Part shown: in pieces, positions 46,057 through 58,115 of the stretch
Layout of the letters: the number at the start of each line of letters is the position of its first letter
How positions within the stretch are numbered: the stretch's first letter is position 1
Assembly: GCF_037975245.1 (NCBI RefSeq)
Contig: NC_092576.1
Location: 6,180,001-6,244,000, forward strand
DNA from: Apostichopus japonicus
Lineage: Eukaryota > Echinodermata > Holothuroidea > Aspidochirotida > Stichopodidae
DNA: 64,000 bases
Direction of reading: 5' to 3'
Notes under the pieces: generated by a model
What the model saw: only the letters and a program-made list of their open reading frames with translations
What the model was told of the DNA's origin: nothing
The model's database searches: none
Position numbers and translations under genes: made by a program

Positions 46057-48369
46057 TCAATGATAGTTTGATATAAGATACTCTTTAAGACGTTTTTTGA
46101 AGGTGTTCAGAGTTTTACAACCAGTAATAGTAGTAGGGAGGGAATTCCAAAGTTTTACACCGACATAACGAATACCAAGTTGTGCAGACCTAAGTCTAAA
46201 GTAAGGAACAGTCAATTGATTTGGCGCACGGTTGGGATAAGGATCGTTACGTAACTGAAAATAGTTGCGAAAAGTCGACGGAGCACTATCATGTAACCAA
46301 TTGAAAATAAAAATACCAACATAGTAACGATTTATATCATAGATACTAAGAGCGTTAAGAGTAGTAAACAGGGGTGCTGTATGCTGGAGGTAATCCGCAT
46401 TACAAATATAACGAATGGCTCTCTTTTGAAGTAAGTAAAGGGGTTGAATTCTAGAGGCATGGGTACTGCCCCAAATAACATTACAATATGTAAGATAGGG
46501 AAGTATGAGTGTATTATACAAAGTGACCAATGTGCTTCTGGGAATGATTTGGCGAAGACTATTAAGAACTCCAGCGCCTTTAGACACTTTCATACAAATA
46601 TTCTGAATATGATTATTCCAAGAAAGATGATTATCTATATAAACCCCAAGAAATTTAGTAGTCTTAGACAGCATAACATCAACACCGCAAAGTCTGGTAC
46701 TATTAATGTTAGGATTTAAGTGCTTTGAAGGTGTACTAAACACAATAGAGGTAGTTTTCTTAACATTTAGTGACAATCTATTTGCACAAAACCAATCATG
46801 AATATATGTAAACTCATTCTGTATAGTATCCAATAGAAAATTAATGTCATTACTGGAAAAGAACAGGTTGGTATCATCAGCATAAGAGATTATATGAAAT
46901 TTGTTGCTGGCTCTATAGAGGTCATTAACATAAATTATAAACAACAATGGACCAAGTATGGACCCTTGAGGAACACCACACTTAATTGGCTTAGAAACAG
47001 AATTTATATTATTAATAACAACAAACTGGTGACGATCAGCAAGATAGCTTTTGAACCACTGAAGTACAGTTCCCCGGATTCCATAATGACTAAGTTTTTC
47101 AAGTAAAATGTTATGGTCAAGGGTATCAAACGCCTTCGACAGATCCAGAAATATACCAGAAGCATACTGATTATTTTCGAAAGCTTCCATAACTTTACAA
47201 GTAAAATGTAAAATAGCATGTGTTGTTGAGCGGCCAGGAAGGAAACCAAATTGATAGTTATACAGTAAATTATGCTTAGCAATAAAGTTATATAACCGTG
47301 AGAACATTATTTTTTCGATTACCTTGGAGAAACATGGGAGAACTGAAATGGGTCTATAATTATTCACGGATTCCTTTTCACCGGCCTTAAAGACAGGAAC
47401 AACTCGAGCTATTTTTATAGATGTGGGGACAACACCAAGCTCAAAAGAGAGATTACAAAGATATGTGAGTGGAATACATAATGAATGGGCAACATGTTTT
47501 ACAATAATAGCAGAAACACCATCAAAACCAGCAGCGGATGGCTTGAGTGATAGAAGTACTTTAAGGACCTCATCTCTTGTTGCAGGAATAATGAATAAAG
47601 AGTCAATAACTGGTGCTTGCAGGTACATTTTGTAGTGAGAATTAACATTAGGAATCTTATGTTGAGTGGCTGGACCAATAGTAGTAAAATAATCATTAAA
47701 AATGTTTCCAATATCCATAGGATTAGAAAAACTGACCCCCTGATAATTAATCTGTTCAGGAGTGCGATTAGCTTGTCGACCATGTAAAAGGGTATTTATT
47801 GACCGCCACATACTTTTCGCATCCTGGTTGTTATTATTAAACATATTGGTGTAGTAAGACTTTTTGGCCAGCCTGATAACAGACGTAAGGCGATTACGAA
47901 AACGTTTGTAGTCGTTCAAGTTGTTTGCAGTACGGCTACGGAGATATTTTTTATATAGACGATTCTTTGTACGGCAAGAATTAAGGATGGCAGGAGTCAT
48001 CCAGTCATTCTTGTCACTAATACCCTTCTTTGTACTAGGAACATACGGAAGACAGTTGTTTAAATGCTTACTAAATATTTTATTAAACTGATCAAATGCA
48101 ACGTTTACATCATTGCCATAAAAGACATCTTGCCAAGTTTCGTTTTCAATAGCAGACCGAAATAACCGTATAGTTGCTGGATTAACGTGCCTCCTTAAAG
48201 TAATTGACGGAATACTAGTTTTAACATTGTCAATGTCAACAATAGTAAAAACAGGGAAATGATCCGAAATGTCGTCACAAATTATGCCCGAGGTAGATGA
48301 CAGTGATGGACTATTCGTAAAAATTACATCAAGAAGTGTAGCAGAGTGTGACGTTATCCTAGAAGGCAA
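46057..48369 (-). CDS. Retrotransposon reverse transcriptase (endonuclease C-terminus plus RT)
   Basis: An open frame of 770 residues. SDHFPV at 35-40 is the last endonuclease motif (Asp-His pair). The RT core has NNYRPISVLPCFSKVIEK near 336-353, FLDLSKAFDTLDH at 407-419, GVPQGSILGPLLF at 465-477 and YADD at 496-499 (catalytic Asp pair). A thumb and C-terminal region ends with LWNSLP-type sequence near 745. The YADDTN form and GVPQGSILGPLLF fit the L2/CR1 group. It is in frame with the upstream endonuclease fragment, separated by a TAG near 48430, so the first ATG here is not the original start. The gene would be transcribed only if a host promoter acts. Confidence 0.85.
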   Translation of the reverse strand: MPSRITSHSATLLDVIFTNSPSLSSTSGIICDDISDHFPVFTIVDIDNVKTSIPSITLRRHVNPATIRLFRSAIENETWQDVFYGNDVNVAFDQFNKIFSKHLNNCLPYVPSTKKGISDKNDWMTPAILNSCRTKNRLYKKYLRSRTANNLNDYKRFRNRLTSVIRLAKKSYYTNMFNNNNQDAKSMWRSINTLLHGRQANRTPEQINYQGVSFSNPMDIGNIFNDYFTTIGPATQHKIPNVNSHYKMYLQAPVIDSLFIIPATRDEVLKVLLSLKPSAAGFDGVSAIIVKHVAHSLCIPLTYLCNLSFELGVVPTSIKIARVVPVFKAGEKESVNNYRPISVLPCFSKVIEKIMFSRLYNFIAKHNLLYNYQFGFLPGRSTTHAILHFTCKVMEAFENNQYASGIFLDLSKAFDTLDHNILLEKLSHYGIRGTVLQWFKSYLADRHQFVVINNINSVSKPIKCGVPQGSILGPLLFIIYVNDLYRASNKFHIISYADDTNLFFSSNDINFLLDTIQNEFTYIHDWFCANRLSLNVKKTTSIVFSTPSKHLNPNINSTRLCGVDVMLSKTTKFLGVYIDNHLSWNNHIQNICMKVSKGAGVLNSLRQIIPRSTLVTLYNTLILPYLTYCNVIWGSTHASRIQPLYLLQKRAIRYICNADYLQHTAPLFTTLNALSIYDINRYYVGIFIFNWLHDSAPSTFRNYFQLRNDPYPNRAPNQLTVPYFRLRSAQLGIRYVGVKLWNSLPTTITGCKTLNTFKKRLKEYLISNYH

Positions 48370-48429
48370 ATTGTGGAGTGGACGAAAAGAGTGAGAGTGT
48401 ACAAGGTTGATAAACTGATTACCGATGTT

Positions 48430-48830
48430 TTCCTATGTAATTAAGAGATTACAGTTAAAATCGCCCATTAAGAAACAACTCCTGTCTTCTCGATTCAATG
48501 AAATAAATAAAGTAGAGAACATATCAAGCACAGTTTCGCTAACACCGGAGGGGCAATAAATAACCCCTATGATGATTGGCGAATGAGAAGCCTGTAGTTC
48601 TATAAAAGTCGACTCAAATACGCCTTCTACAAATATACTCAAATCTGAACGAGATTTGTATTTAAGAGATGAATTGATATATAGTGCGACCCCTCCACCA
48701 CGCCCTTGCCTAGAGGCATGTTCCATATTATACCCAGGGATGTTGTAGAGAGTATATAAAGTATTAGGATTACCAAGCCAGGTCTCGGTTATACCGATAA
48801 CAGAAAAATTATGCCTAACGGATCTTATAC
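48430..48830 (-). pseudogene. Truncated retrotransposon endonuclease fragment
   Basis: Same frame as the RT. It has ITETWLGN, RGGGVALYIN, STFIELQASH, IIIGVIYCPS and MGDFNCNLL, the usual EEP endonuclease blocks, ending at a TAG. Upstream of about 48830 the open frame runs into MITE sequence, so the true N-terminus is lost. Confidence 0.8.
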
Positions 48831-49008
48831 AAAATGGAGTGGTTGGGTTGAAGTGTGCTATATTGCACCAAATTGCATCTGAGGCCACCTGGAAATGCAA
48901 AAAAATTCCAAAGGGGAGGGGGACACCCCCTCTCCTTAGACCCCTCCCCCAGGCCGGCCATCAGTCTTCAGCCCCCCCCCCACTCAAAAGTACCTTCCTA
49001 CGCCACTG

Positions 49009-50472
49009 GAAGTAAGAACAAAGTCAGGATGTCATAATTATAACATATTATAACATTTAACTGTTGTAAACAATACGTGAAAGAATTAACACCGAAGCAA
49101 GTAGTAATATATACCTGATTGCTATTTTAATATGTTTAAAGAATCAATGTACAACTGCACCGTTACTGGAACCACGAATAACTGGGCTGTGTGCGTAAGG
49201 TGTGCAGGCGAGGGTTGTTCTGAATAGTGTTTGAGTTCAGGTTATATTGTACTGCAGGGAAAGGACGTTTACAGTCGCTTCATCGCTTACCATAGAGGTA
49301 TAGGTAGTTTGGCGTAAAACTATGTTTTCGTCTGGGTCTAAATGGGGTTAAGTGAGATTCGTCCTTGAGTCTCCCCACGGCTGTTCCTGTTATATTGTAG
49401 TATTTCAGCCGTTGTCCCCCTCGACGTCTGTCATGGGGAAACCGAAAGTTTTATCGTAGGTAAACAACCCGGCTTGTACTTATGGCCAGAAGTCGGAACA
49501 CCTATTTTTCAACCGCTGTAAATAATAATCAGTTTACAAAACCTACTCCAAATCCGTGTCGTTATTTGGTCTACCACCATTTATACATGATCCCGCTATG
49601 GTGCCGAGCATGCCATTCTTACTAAGTATCGCAACTTGACAATAATTATTTGATACTTTGTAAATCTTTCTTCTTGTTCTTTAGCAACCAATAATTTGAT
49701 GCAATTATGATGGTAATTGTCTTTCTGTTTTTGTTCATGTTTCCATCAGTATAAGGAAATTTACCTTTCATGGTAGGCAAGTACTTCTTATTACACTGTA
49801 TGTGGTAATGGGGCACATCGTGAGACCTGTAACTCTCAGAAGTCAGAACAAATCGTCCAAGAATGTTCAATGCATAATAGAATGTGTGTAACTATGATGG
49901 TCTCAGTAATGTTGGAAGAATCTAGCGATGTTTATAGGCTGTTACCCGCAGAGCATTATAAGCATTTAAATCAGAACTGTAGAGTTGAATCAAAGTTCAT
50001 ATAAAGTTCACTTTAGGTAAACTTCAATTTGGTTAAAAGATTTTAAAGTCGTCTGAGGTTTCTGGGGGATTCATTGTATGACTCAAATTTCTTCGATATT
50101 TAACCTATTTAACCACGGAGTCTGTATGATGATGGCAGAACCCGTGTCGATCAGTTTATTGCTCTACTCAACATATGAGAGCAACTAATAAACACTTTCA
50201 TATACATAACACAGAACAAAGGGACAAAGAGACGGCTCGGCTAGAACTAACACCTACAACCGGTTTAGGACTGCTGTGCGCTGTATTTAGTTCCTTTTTT
50301 AAGCCTTTTATTGAAAATAACCATGATGGTTCCTTCTTTTTATTGTAAACATGTTACACGCTTCGCAAACCATAACATAACTGACAATGGTTGTTCCTTC
50401 TTTCTAGTTTAGCCTACCTCTTTGTGTAAATGTTACACGCTATACGCACACGGTTTTAAGTTCAGTCTACAG
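49009..50472. other. Non-coding part of the second duplicate
   Basis: Follows 10447-11902 closely with small indels. No exon is recognised. Confidence 0.5.
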
Positions 50473-50995
50473 TTCATAAAGAAGAAATCGTACTTAGGCT
50501 TTATATAAGCAGTTGGTTAGGCCTCATCTGGAGTATGCTGTGCAGGCTTGGAACCTATATTTTGCTAAAGATAAGGAAGTACTTGAAAAGGTCCAGAGGA
50601 GGGCTACTAGGATGATTAGTTCTTAAAGAGTGTTCCTTATTATAGGCGGTTACAACTGTTGAATCTCATCACACTGGAGCTTAGGAGGTTACGTGGGGAC
50701 TTGATTGTACCAGTTGTACCAGAGGTCATTGTCTTAAACTCCAAAGTCACATAGTAGGATTAATATTCGGTATAACTTTTTTCTAATAGGGTTGTGAATG
50801 AGTGGAACGGTTTGCCTGAGAAAGCTGTACTTGCAAGTAGTGTCAATGGGTTTAAGAATGCTTTGGACAAGCACTTTAAGCATTGTAATCGGGTCTGAGT
50901 GCTTGTGTCTTCATTTTTTTTTTCTCCATGGGGTCCTTGATGGGGACTTAAGTGTCCCTCCTGATCCTTTTTTTTCCTACTAAACTAAACTAAAC
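50473..50995 (+). pseudogene. L2/CR1-group retrotransposon relic, second duplicate
   Basis: Partner of 11903-12420. Here a 1-bp loss after GATGATTAGTTC breaks the first frame, while the later WNGLPEKAVL part keeps the Glu codon that is a stop in copy 1. It ends in the same ACTAA-type tail. Confidence 0.8.
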
Positions 50996-51621
50996 ATAGC
51001 GAGTATTGCACAGTATTGCAAAACAGTTTCAAACCATACAAAATAAATTTCATCCAAGGTGTTGGGACCAGCCAGAGAAGTTGTTTTCCCTTCATATTGT
51101 TATGAGAATTTGCATACACTTTTCTTGTCACATATTTTCCGTGGCTCGTCCCTATTTTCCCGAGGGTTGAAATGACCTCGGAATAGCGTTTGTTGATTGA
51201 TCTGAACCTTTGTTTTTTCTTCTTTTTTTTGTGAGAGAGATGGGGAGGGGTGGGTTAGTAACTTCCTCGATTTTGTGACTTGAAGCATTATTGATACCAT
51301 ACCGAATTCTCATATATTTATAAATTATTGGCTTCTCGATATAAGTAATAGCATGAACCAACAAGTTCACCTATAAAGACTAGACAAACCACAAATGTAT
51401 TATACGTTCTTGAATCTCATTAAAGGGATCTCATTAAATGAGATCTCAAAATAAAGAAGTTTTAGATGCAACTTACAAGGCCTGGGAAGTGCTATTTCCG
51501 GCAATCTGGGACGGGCCGCAATTGTGGCAACAAATTTCTTGCTACGGTACGCGCCAACAGATGGTGGCGCTCCGCTTAGATAGTGTCATGATGGTCTCTT
51601 TAATTAAGGATATGGCCTATC

Positions 51622-52172
51622 CAAGGGCGGCGGAACCGGGGGGCACAGGGGCACGTGCCCCCCCCACTTTTCCTCAGGTTAAAAATGTGCCTTTTTTCTA
51701 CGTAAAAATTGAGGTGTCTCAAGTTAGCAAGAGGTCAGGGAACCAGAATGAACACTCGGGAAGGGCCGTTTCCGGCCATCTGAGGGCATTGTAAAACCAA
51801 CAATTTTCTTGTACGCACCGCGCCAACTGATGGTGGCGCTCCGCTCAGATATATAGTTGTGCATGGAACTTATTCGGAAGTTCCTACATTAGCAACTCTA
51901 GCTTGATTTCACCCCATTCTGTATCAAAAGAAAACTTGTTCCGTTTCCCAATTTACATATTGGATATTGCAGTGCTAGTATGCATATTTTCCTTGAGGGT
52001 GGGGGGGGGGCGGGCGTTGATGGAGTGATGTGTATAGGCAAATAAGATAATACAATAAGAGTTATAAAGGGTACTAAATATCAGGCTGCATCAGTCCAAT
52101 CGAATTCCTGCAAAGTGCCCTTCGACGTCGGTGCCCCCCCCCCCCAGATTAAAAGTGCTTCCGCCGCCCTTG
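51622..52172. mobile_element. hAT-type MITE, third family, second duplicate only
   Basis: TIRs CAAGGGCGGCGGAA and TTCCGCCGCCCTTG with exact 8-bp duplication GGCCTATC (51614-51621 and 52173-52180). It has internal G and C tracts. No coding capacity. It is absent from the first duplicate. Confidence 0.9.
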
Positions 52173-52180
52173 GGCCTATC

Positions 52181-53490
52181 CACTAAAATTTTGTATCATA
52201 AAAGGCCCTGGTATCATAATAATAATAATAGTAGTGATTTATAACGCGCGCTTATCTACCCGGAAGGGCGCTGAGGGCGCTGGAATGGAAAATAGAAATG
52301 AAAGGGCATACACGAATGAACAAAAGAGTTATTGGTTAACATTGATGAATGCTTGATACATAATAAGAATTGTCAGAAGTTTTTTGAACGAAGTGAGCAT
52401 CGCATCTGAGTTCTAGTGGTAAGCCATCCCAGAGGCCATGTATGTTTCGGCTGATGTAACTTTGGAGTAAATGCTCTGGCGAATAAACATTTGATAATGC
52501 TATTTTACAAAATAACATACAACTTACAAACTTGCAGCCAAGCACACCCCCTCTCACTCTCCCTATCCGTCCCTTTCCTTCCCTCATTTCCCCTCGTTCA
52601 CTCCCCACACATACATCAAAGGTCAAAGGTTAAAGGTCAAAGGTCCCATCCTTTAACAAGAAAAAAAGAGGTTCATTCAATGTTAAATTAAATTAGTCAC
52701 AAAAGAGGTGAAAGTTAGTCAAACTGACTAATTTGTTTTGTTCGTCGCTGTCTGATTAATTGATTCGACCACGTGACTACATTTTTGATACTTTCCGACC
52801 AGTTCCAATTTAGTCATCACTAAACGTTTCAACCAGTTACCATCGGTAATTGTGTTTTAGTGAAAGATGCATTTATCACTCTTATTATCATAAAATTAAA
52901 CTGAGGTTACCTTCCCAACATAAAAAGAAGTTTCTAATAACCAAAGAAAGGTTTATTAAGAACAGTTTTTTTTCAAGTTGTTTCGATAAACTAAATTAGG
53001 GTGATTAAATGTTTTTTCCACATTTCCTCTTTTTTTTCCACTTTTTTGCGAAGATATTTGTGAATTTTATTCATTTCACTTAATATAATTTGTGCTTTAA
53101 TGCCCTGATCTTGTACGCATGACTAAGATGATTTAGTCTTGAAAATTCCAAATGAGCTTAGGCATGACGTATGCAACATCCGGGAACTTTGGATGGCTAT
53201 TTTGGCGCAATAACTAATGGTCATACGTGCATATGATTTCTGGGGGAAAAAAGATATCTTCAATTCATTGGAGATATCTGAAATTGATTGCAGATATCTC
53301 GAATTAAATTGAAGACATCTGTAATATTATTGAATAAATGTTAACATGGCGTTCCATACGTGCGGATGGTCATACTTGTATATTAGTACAGTGCCATTGG
53401 GCAGGATATAACAACTGTAGGGAAGAATTATGAGTCCGCCCCTTTATTCTAATATCCTGCACTATGTGTACAGTGCACACAGCTACTCGT
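52181..53490. other. Sequence unique to the second duplicate
   Basis: No exon is recognised. It holds AGGTCAAAGGTTAAAGGTC near 52620-52645 and short repeated GATATCT motifs with AATTGATTG spacers at about 53255-53325, probably part of a small element. Confidence 0.4.
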
Positions 53491-53499
53491 ACACACAAG

Positions 53500-53930
53500 C
53501 GGCTACAGTGCAGTGTCATGTTCCGTATTATGTATACGTGCTTTACGTCCGTGTAGGCCTTAGTGTAGTAGTACGAAACACAGCAGTAACTTGTATGTGT
53601 GTGTGTATGTATGTATGCTTATTAGATCCTCCTGCAAGCAGGAACTCGCGAAGAAGCCTCATAGGCATATCAAAGCAGCAAGCTGACCATAATTATGAAT
53701 TGTTATTGTCAACAACTCTGTAACTGGACGACATACATTAATCTGGGAGTGACTCGAACCGGGGACCTTACTTCGTGGAACTTCGTCAAATTTGTTTAGC
53801 CTAAGCATATTATCCGCCACGCAAGCTTGGACGATACAGCCGAAATATCATCAGTAACAAGGTAAACAGTTGGAATAAGACACAGCATATATCGCCGGAA
53901 ACTAGTAGTAACCCTATTTGAAGACAGTTG
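53500..53930. repeat. Single unit of the 240-bp repeat, split by a SINE
   Basis: GGCTACAGTGCAGTGTCATG to CAGTAACTT, then the SINE, then TTCGTCAAATTTG through GTAAACAGTTGGAATAAGAC. Matches one unit of 13182-13797. Confidence 0.75.
53625..53771 (-). mobile_element. Third SINE copy, truncated
   Basis: It has the GAGGATC end and part of the body up to the B-box region (GGTTCGAGTCACTCC on the minus strand). The A-box end and part of the middle are missing. Confidence 0.75.
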
Positions 53931-54328
53931 CCAAATACAGAACTGGCGTTATGACAAAGTTAGGCTAAACTAGAGTGTCTAGGCTTACACCATAGAGCCG
54001 GATATAAGAACTAGAAAACGAACTTCTCAAAATAGCGGTGCCATTACTGAACCGGGCAAATTGCGCAAGTGTGAAAGTCGTCTGTTCACTCTTCGTTAAT
54101 ACCAACGATGATCAAAAGCATAATTTTATCCATCATATTAAGGTTGCTCGTTAAACATCACAAAGGCCAGAGCATTCACCTAAAAGAAGGGAATCCATTT
54201 CTATGATCTCTGTACTTGCGATATTCCTCGATAAGAATTTTTTTAGAAAGTCGTTGCTAAAGAATTTTTTCTAATCTAATCCGCAGATCAGGACTCCCGC
54301 TGCAATAATTTAATTCTCACATATCACA

Positions 54329-54348
54329 ATGGCCACCACAAAAGCCAC
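54329..54348 (+). CDS. Gene B exon 1, 20-bp start exon
   Basis: CACAATGG context, MATTKA, donor GTAAGA, phase 2. Confidence 0.65.
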
Positions 54349-57300
54349 GTAAGATTCAATATATTAATATTCTTTAATATGAAAGATTCAAATGTGTTTA
54401 TACTGGTCAACTGTACATGGCAGTACTTAAAAGTATTGATTACTTTATATGTTTAATTTACATTCTTCTTTATATAAGCAATGTTGTATACTGAAAATCT
54501 TTCATAAGCCGGGCTTCTCGTTCCCAGACAACACCTGGAATAGGGGCAAGGGATCAGTGTCGAAGTGGGAGGGATGGTACAAAAGGGTAGCAGGACATCA
54601 CAGTGTCGTTGAAAAGAGCAGGTGAACCACAAAGATATCTCAAATCGCTCATAAAATGGATCCTCTCTGCATTCTGTGCCACAAATGCCATTATTAAAGA
54701 TATATGACCTTCGATTGGTTGATTTAATTTATCAGCAAAATTGCACGTCTTGATTACACATTCCTAAGTGTCTCAACAAAGGACCTTTTTTATGTGACAA
54801 ACAATGACAAAACGGAGCTTACATGCATGGGCACTTCTAATCTTTGAAACGGAGCACTTTTTGACGTTTTCGTTAAGAAAATGAGGCACTAGTCAATTTG
54901 GATTCCCCGCATCGGGTCAATTAATCGCCCATGGATATAACACAAATGGTGTATGCCAAAGCTTAAAGAACAAACTTTGCTTCTAGTAAAACTGGTTCTA
55001 TATCTAGACAGGTTTCCAAGATATTTTCATTCAAAATATGCTAAAACTCTGGAATGCTCACTTAAGGGTTCAGAGATCAATGACGTCGGCGCCTCAGTGC
55101 AATCCTCAGTCTTAATTTTATTTCATTGTTTTAAAATTTGGAATAACTCCACCAACACATGTTCTTTTATCTCCATAAAAGCAAAAAGCATCTTGGATGA
55201 CATTTAACACCATTTGTGATTGACAAACTTGCAATGTATCTTAACATGGCATTTGAGGCCATCAAATTCTTCACGATGAGTTTTGTGTTGTATCTGAGAA
55301 ACTGATCTAATGTTCTTTGTATAAGAATAAATTCGGTCCAGTCACTTCAAAGGGATTAACCTCACTTGTATAAAGGTTCATTTCTTTAAAATATAAAGTT
55401 TTATAGACATCCAAGATTGGCTAATAGCAGCGTGTTTTGATGGTCTACAAAATACGACGTTTACTTTTGTAACTTAAGTCATCCTTTATATCCGTATATC
55501 TCAACTTTTCTATTTCTATAATATGCCTATTATATACCTTGTAAATATTGTTGCTTAGGTGATGGAAGTCTTGGGTGTGAGCCAACGAAAGTCGAAAGTG
55601 GGTGCTCAGAGAGGTCAGACAGGTTGTATCAGAAATAAGGAAGATGGGGGTCTAAAGGGGGTAGAAATGTGTGAGTTTTCTAAAATGTATATTATATGTA
55701 GGCTACCTAATATGGTATTGAGAAAAGAGGGAGTTAACTTTGACTTTAGAATTGGCCTTGTGTTGTTGTGCTGGTTGTTGAAAAAATGAAGCAACGGCGT
55801 GGTTGGATGAAGTTACTGGAAACTTATGGAGACCTGAGAGATTGAGTGAAAGAATTAGGACTGTGTGTGGATACAGGTAGGGATAGAATAAAATTTACTG
55901 GACATGATCAATATTCTTTCATTTTATCTTTGGATTCTGAACTTAGTTCAACGTTTCTGCAACAAACTTTGCAGCTTTGTGGGGACTACTAATACATCGA
56001 ACCTCTGCTCGACAGGTTCTATTTAATTTAATGGGAAACTATTGACGTCGTGGATCTATAGGCCAGAATTATCCAAATTATTAGGCCTTTAAAGTCTCGT
56101 TTCTTACATCTTTGAGATAAGTATATCAATTAGTTTGCTCTAGACACTTTTAAAGATTTTAATTCCACGCATTCATTACAAGTCTGTACCATTTGCAAGA
56201 CTACAGATACAGTCTAAGAGCTATCCATCAACATTCCTTTGATTAAAAATCACTCTTAATTCTTCGTTATCATGGAAACAAGCTTCCAACCTTGACCTTA
56301 CTTTCACTTCTTGCCTTCCATATATACAGAGGGCATGCAACGATACCACGATTCAATGTACAAGATGGTTACACGGTGTGTTCCATGGACGTGCAAGATA
56401 CAGGCCGTTTGGCTGTCGCTGGATATAATGAAAAGACACACTGCACCTTTATCGATCTGTTTATGTTGCATTTTGATCCATATTCTGGAGAAAAACCGTT
56501 GTTATTTACGTCAGAGCCTTATTATTCTAAAGAATTTACCGAGTTTGGTTCATCGTGGCGGTCTGTTGTGTCATTGGATGGTAATCTGTTTCTAACGTGT
56601 TGTGAGAACACGATAGCATTGTACCAAAGTAGTAATGGCGGTCTGGTCAATCAAGGAAAGTTTACCGGTAAAGCCAGGTGTATGACAACCAGAAATGGTT
56701 TAATTTATGTCGGTTTAGATGGATCCAAAGAGGTGATTGTTTTAGATTTGAAAGAATTGAGACCAAAAAGGACAATCACTTTAACAGAATTACAAGATGG
56801 TGAATGCCCCGTTGATATAACAGTTAGTAATAATAAACTGTTTATCTGTACAGACTATTATATGAGAGCTTTAAAGTGTAATAGTGACGGAGAACTAGAA
56901 CAGGAGTATACACACAAACAGTACAGATCTGCTTGGAGTATAACAGTCTGTGAAGAGAAAGGATTAATATTTATATTATGGGGCGGTTTAGGGAGTAGAA
57001 ACGTTGTTGTTTACTCGCAATCCATCTCTGGGGGTCATATCTTGGCTTCTTGTAAAGTTCCTGATTATTCCTTGAGAATCGGGATCAATAATAACATAAA
57101 CAGATTGACTGTGGTAACCTGGGAAACTGGAGAAGTATATGAATATCACACAGTAAGTACTAATACATGATATATAGGCCTAATGTAAAACTTGGGACTT
57201 TATATCACTTTTATTCAAACTGTCCTTTGAATGAAGATCAACGAATTCGGTTTCATTCAATGCGAACAAGTGAGGAGAAGACACTGTTTCGAGATCTAAT

Positions 57301-58069
57301 TTTCAAACTTTAAAAAATAAGAACATTTTTGGTTCCTTGCTGAAAGCAAAGGAACCTTTGTAGCAAGGTCGGCTTGTTTTTACATGTGTGTGTGTGTATG
57401 TGTGTCACAATTAAGTTTGTTTGCACGATAACTCAACAGGTCACAGGGTCAAACGTCAAACTTTGCAAATCGCAATAACTTTGCAACTACAAGTTGGAGT
57501 TTCTTCAAACTTGGTATGGTGAAGTTGATAGACCAACTATTTTGTTAAATATAGTGCATTGGAACAGCAGTGTGAAGTCAATTAATGTGTAGCCTTATAG
57601 GCTAAGTATTATCAACATTGATAAGTACTAAAGTATTTACTTTCCATATTTAGCTGAGCACAAATAACAAATAACACAAATACAGTTTTATTTGAATACA
57701 AAATCATATGAGTAGGCTCTCCCCGTCTCAGCTATAGGTTCGTGGACACGTTGTAACCGAGGAGTGGATGGAAATTACCCGAATTAGTTGAGGATCCACT
57801 TCACACCCCTTCTCACCCACATCTCCCTCATCCCCTTCTCAATCTTCTGCTGAAAGCTAGAAACAGTATCATAAACAAATATATATTTACAAACAACTGC
57901 TTTTATAATTGTTATCATTCTTGGTGAAGTGCATGGACTGTTATATTTGAAGTGTTTGATAAGCAACCCGCTCGAGCTAAAACAAAACTACGTTAGTGCA
58001 TGGCTAGTCTAAGGTGCTAAATAACGTCAGTGTTGCCTAGTAACTCTTGAAATTAAGTATTAAAGCAGT

Positions 58070-58115
<46 letters not shown>

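Larger units (their letters stand above)
45806..48830 (-). mobile_element. 5'-truncated L2/CR1-group non-LTR retrotransposon
   Basis: On the minus strand it has the C-terminal part of an apurinic-type endonuclease, a reverse transcriptase, and a 3' tail of eight TGAAT-type pentamers (ATTCA on the plus strand, 45806-45845). ORF1 and the N-terminal part of the endonuclease are missing. It sits inside a hAT MITE whose uninterrupted copies are at 7337 and 42604; no long target duplication is evident. Confidence 0.85.
45613..49008 (-). mobile_element. hAT MITE interrupted by a retrotransposon
   Basis: It starts CAAGGGCGTAGGAACC and ends CCTTCCTACGCCACTG, inverted relative to 7337-7702. It is flanked by the exact 8-bp duplication GAAGTAAG (45605-45612 and 49009-49016), which is single at 10447-10454 in the other duplicate. 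Its body is split by the element at 45806-48830. Confidence 0.9.

Noticed and set aside
52616..52645. AGGTCAAAGGTTAAAGGTCA as a nuclear-receptor DR1 site
   Set aside because: AGGTCA-type half-sites are frequent in the dispersed repeats here; no promoter is nearby to support regulation.
54953..55207. Open frame of 84 residues in intron 1 of gene B
   Set aside because: The matching region of gene A (16392-16640) is broken by a stop, so it is not conserved as protein, and no domain is seen.
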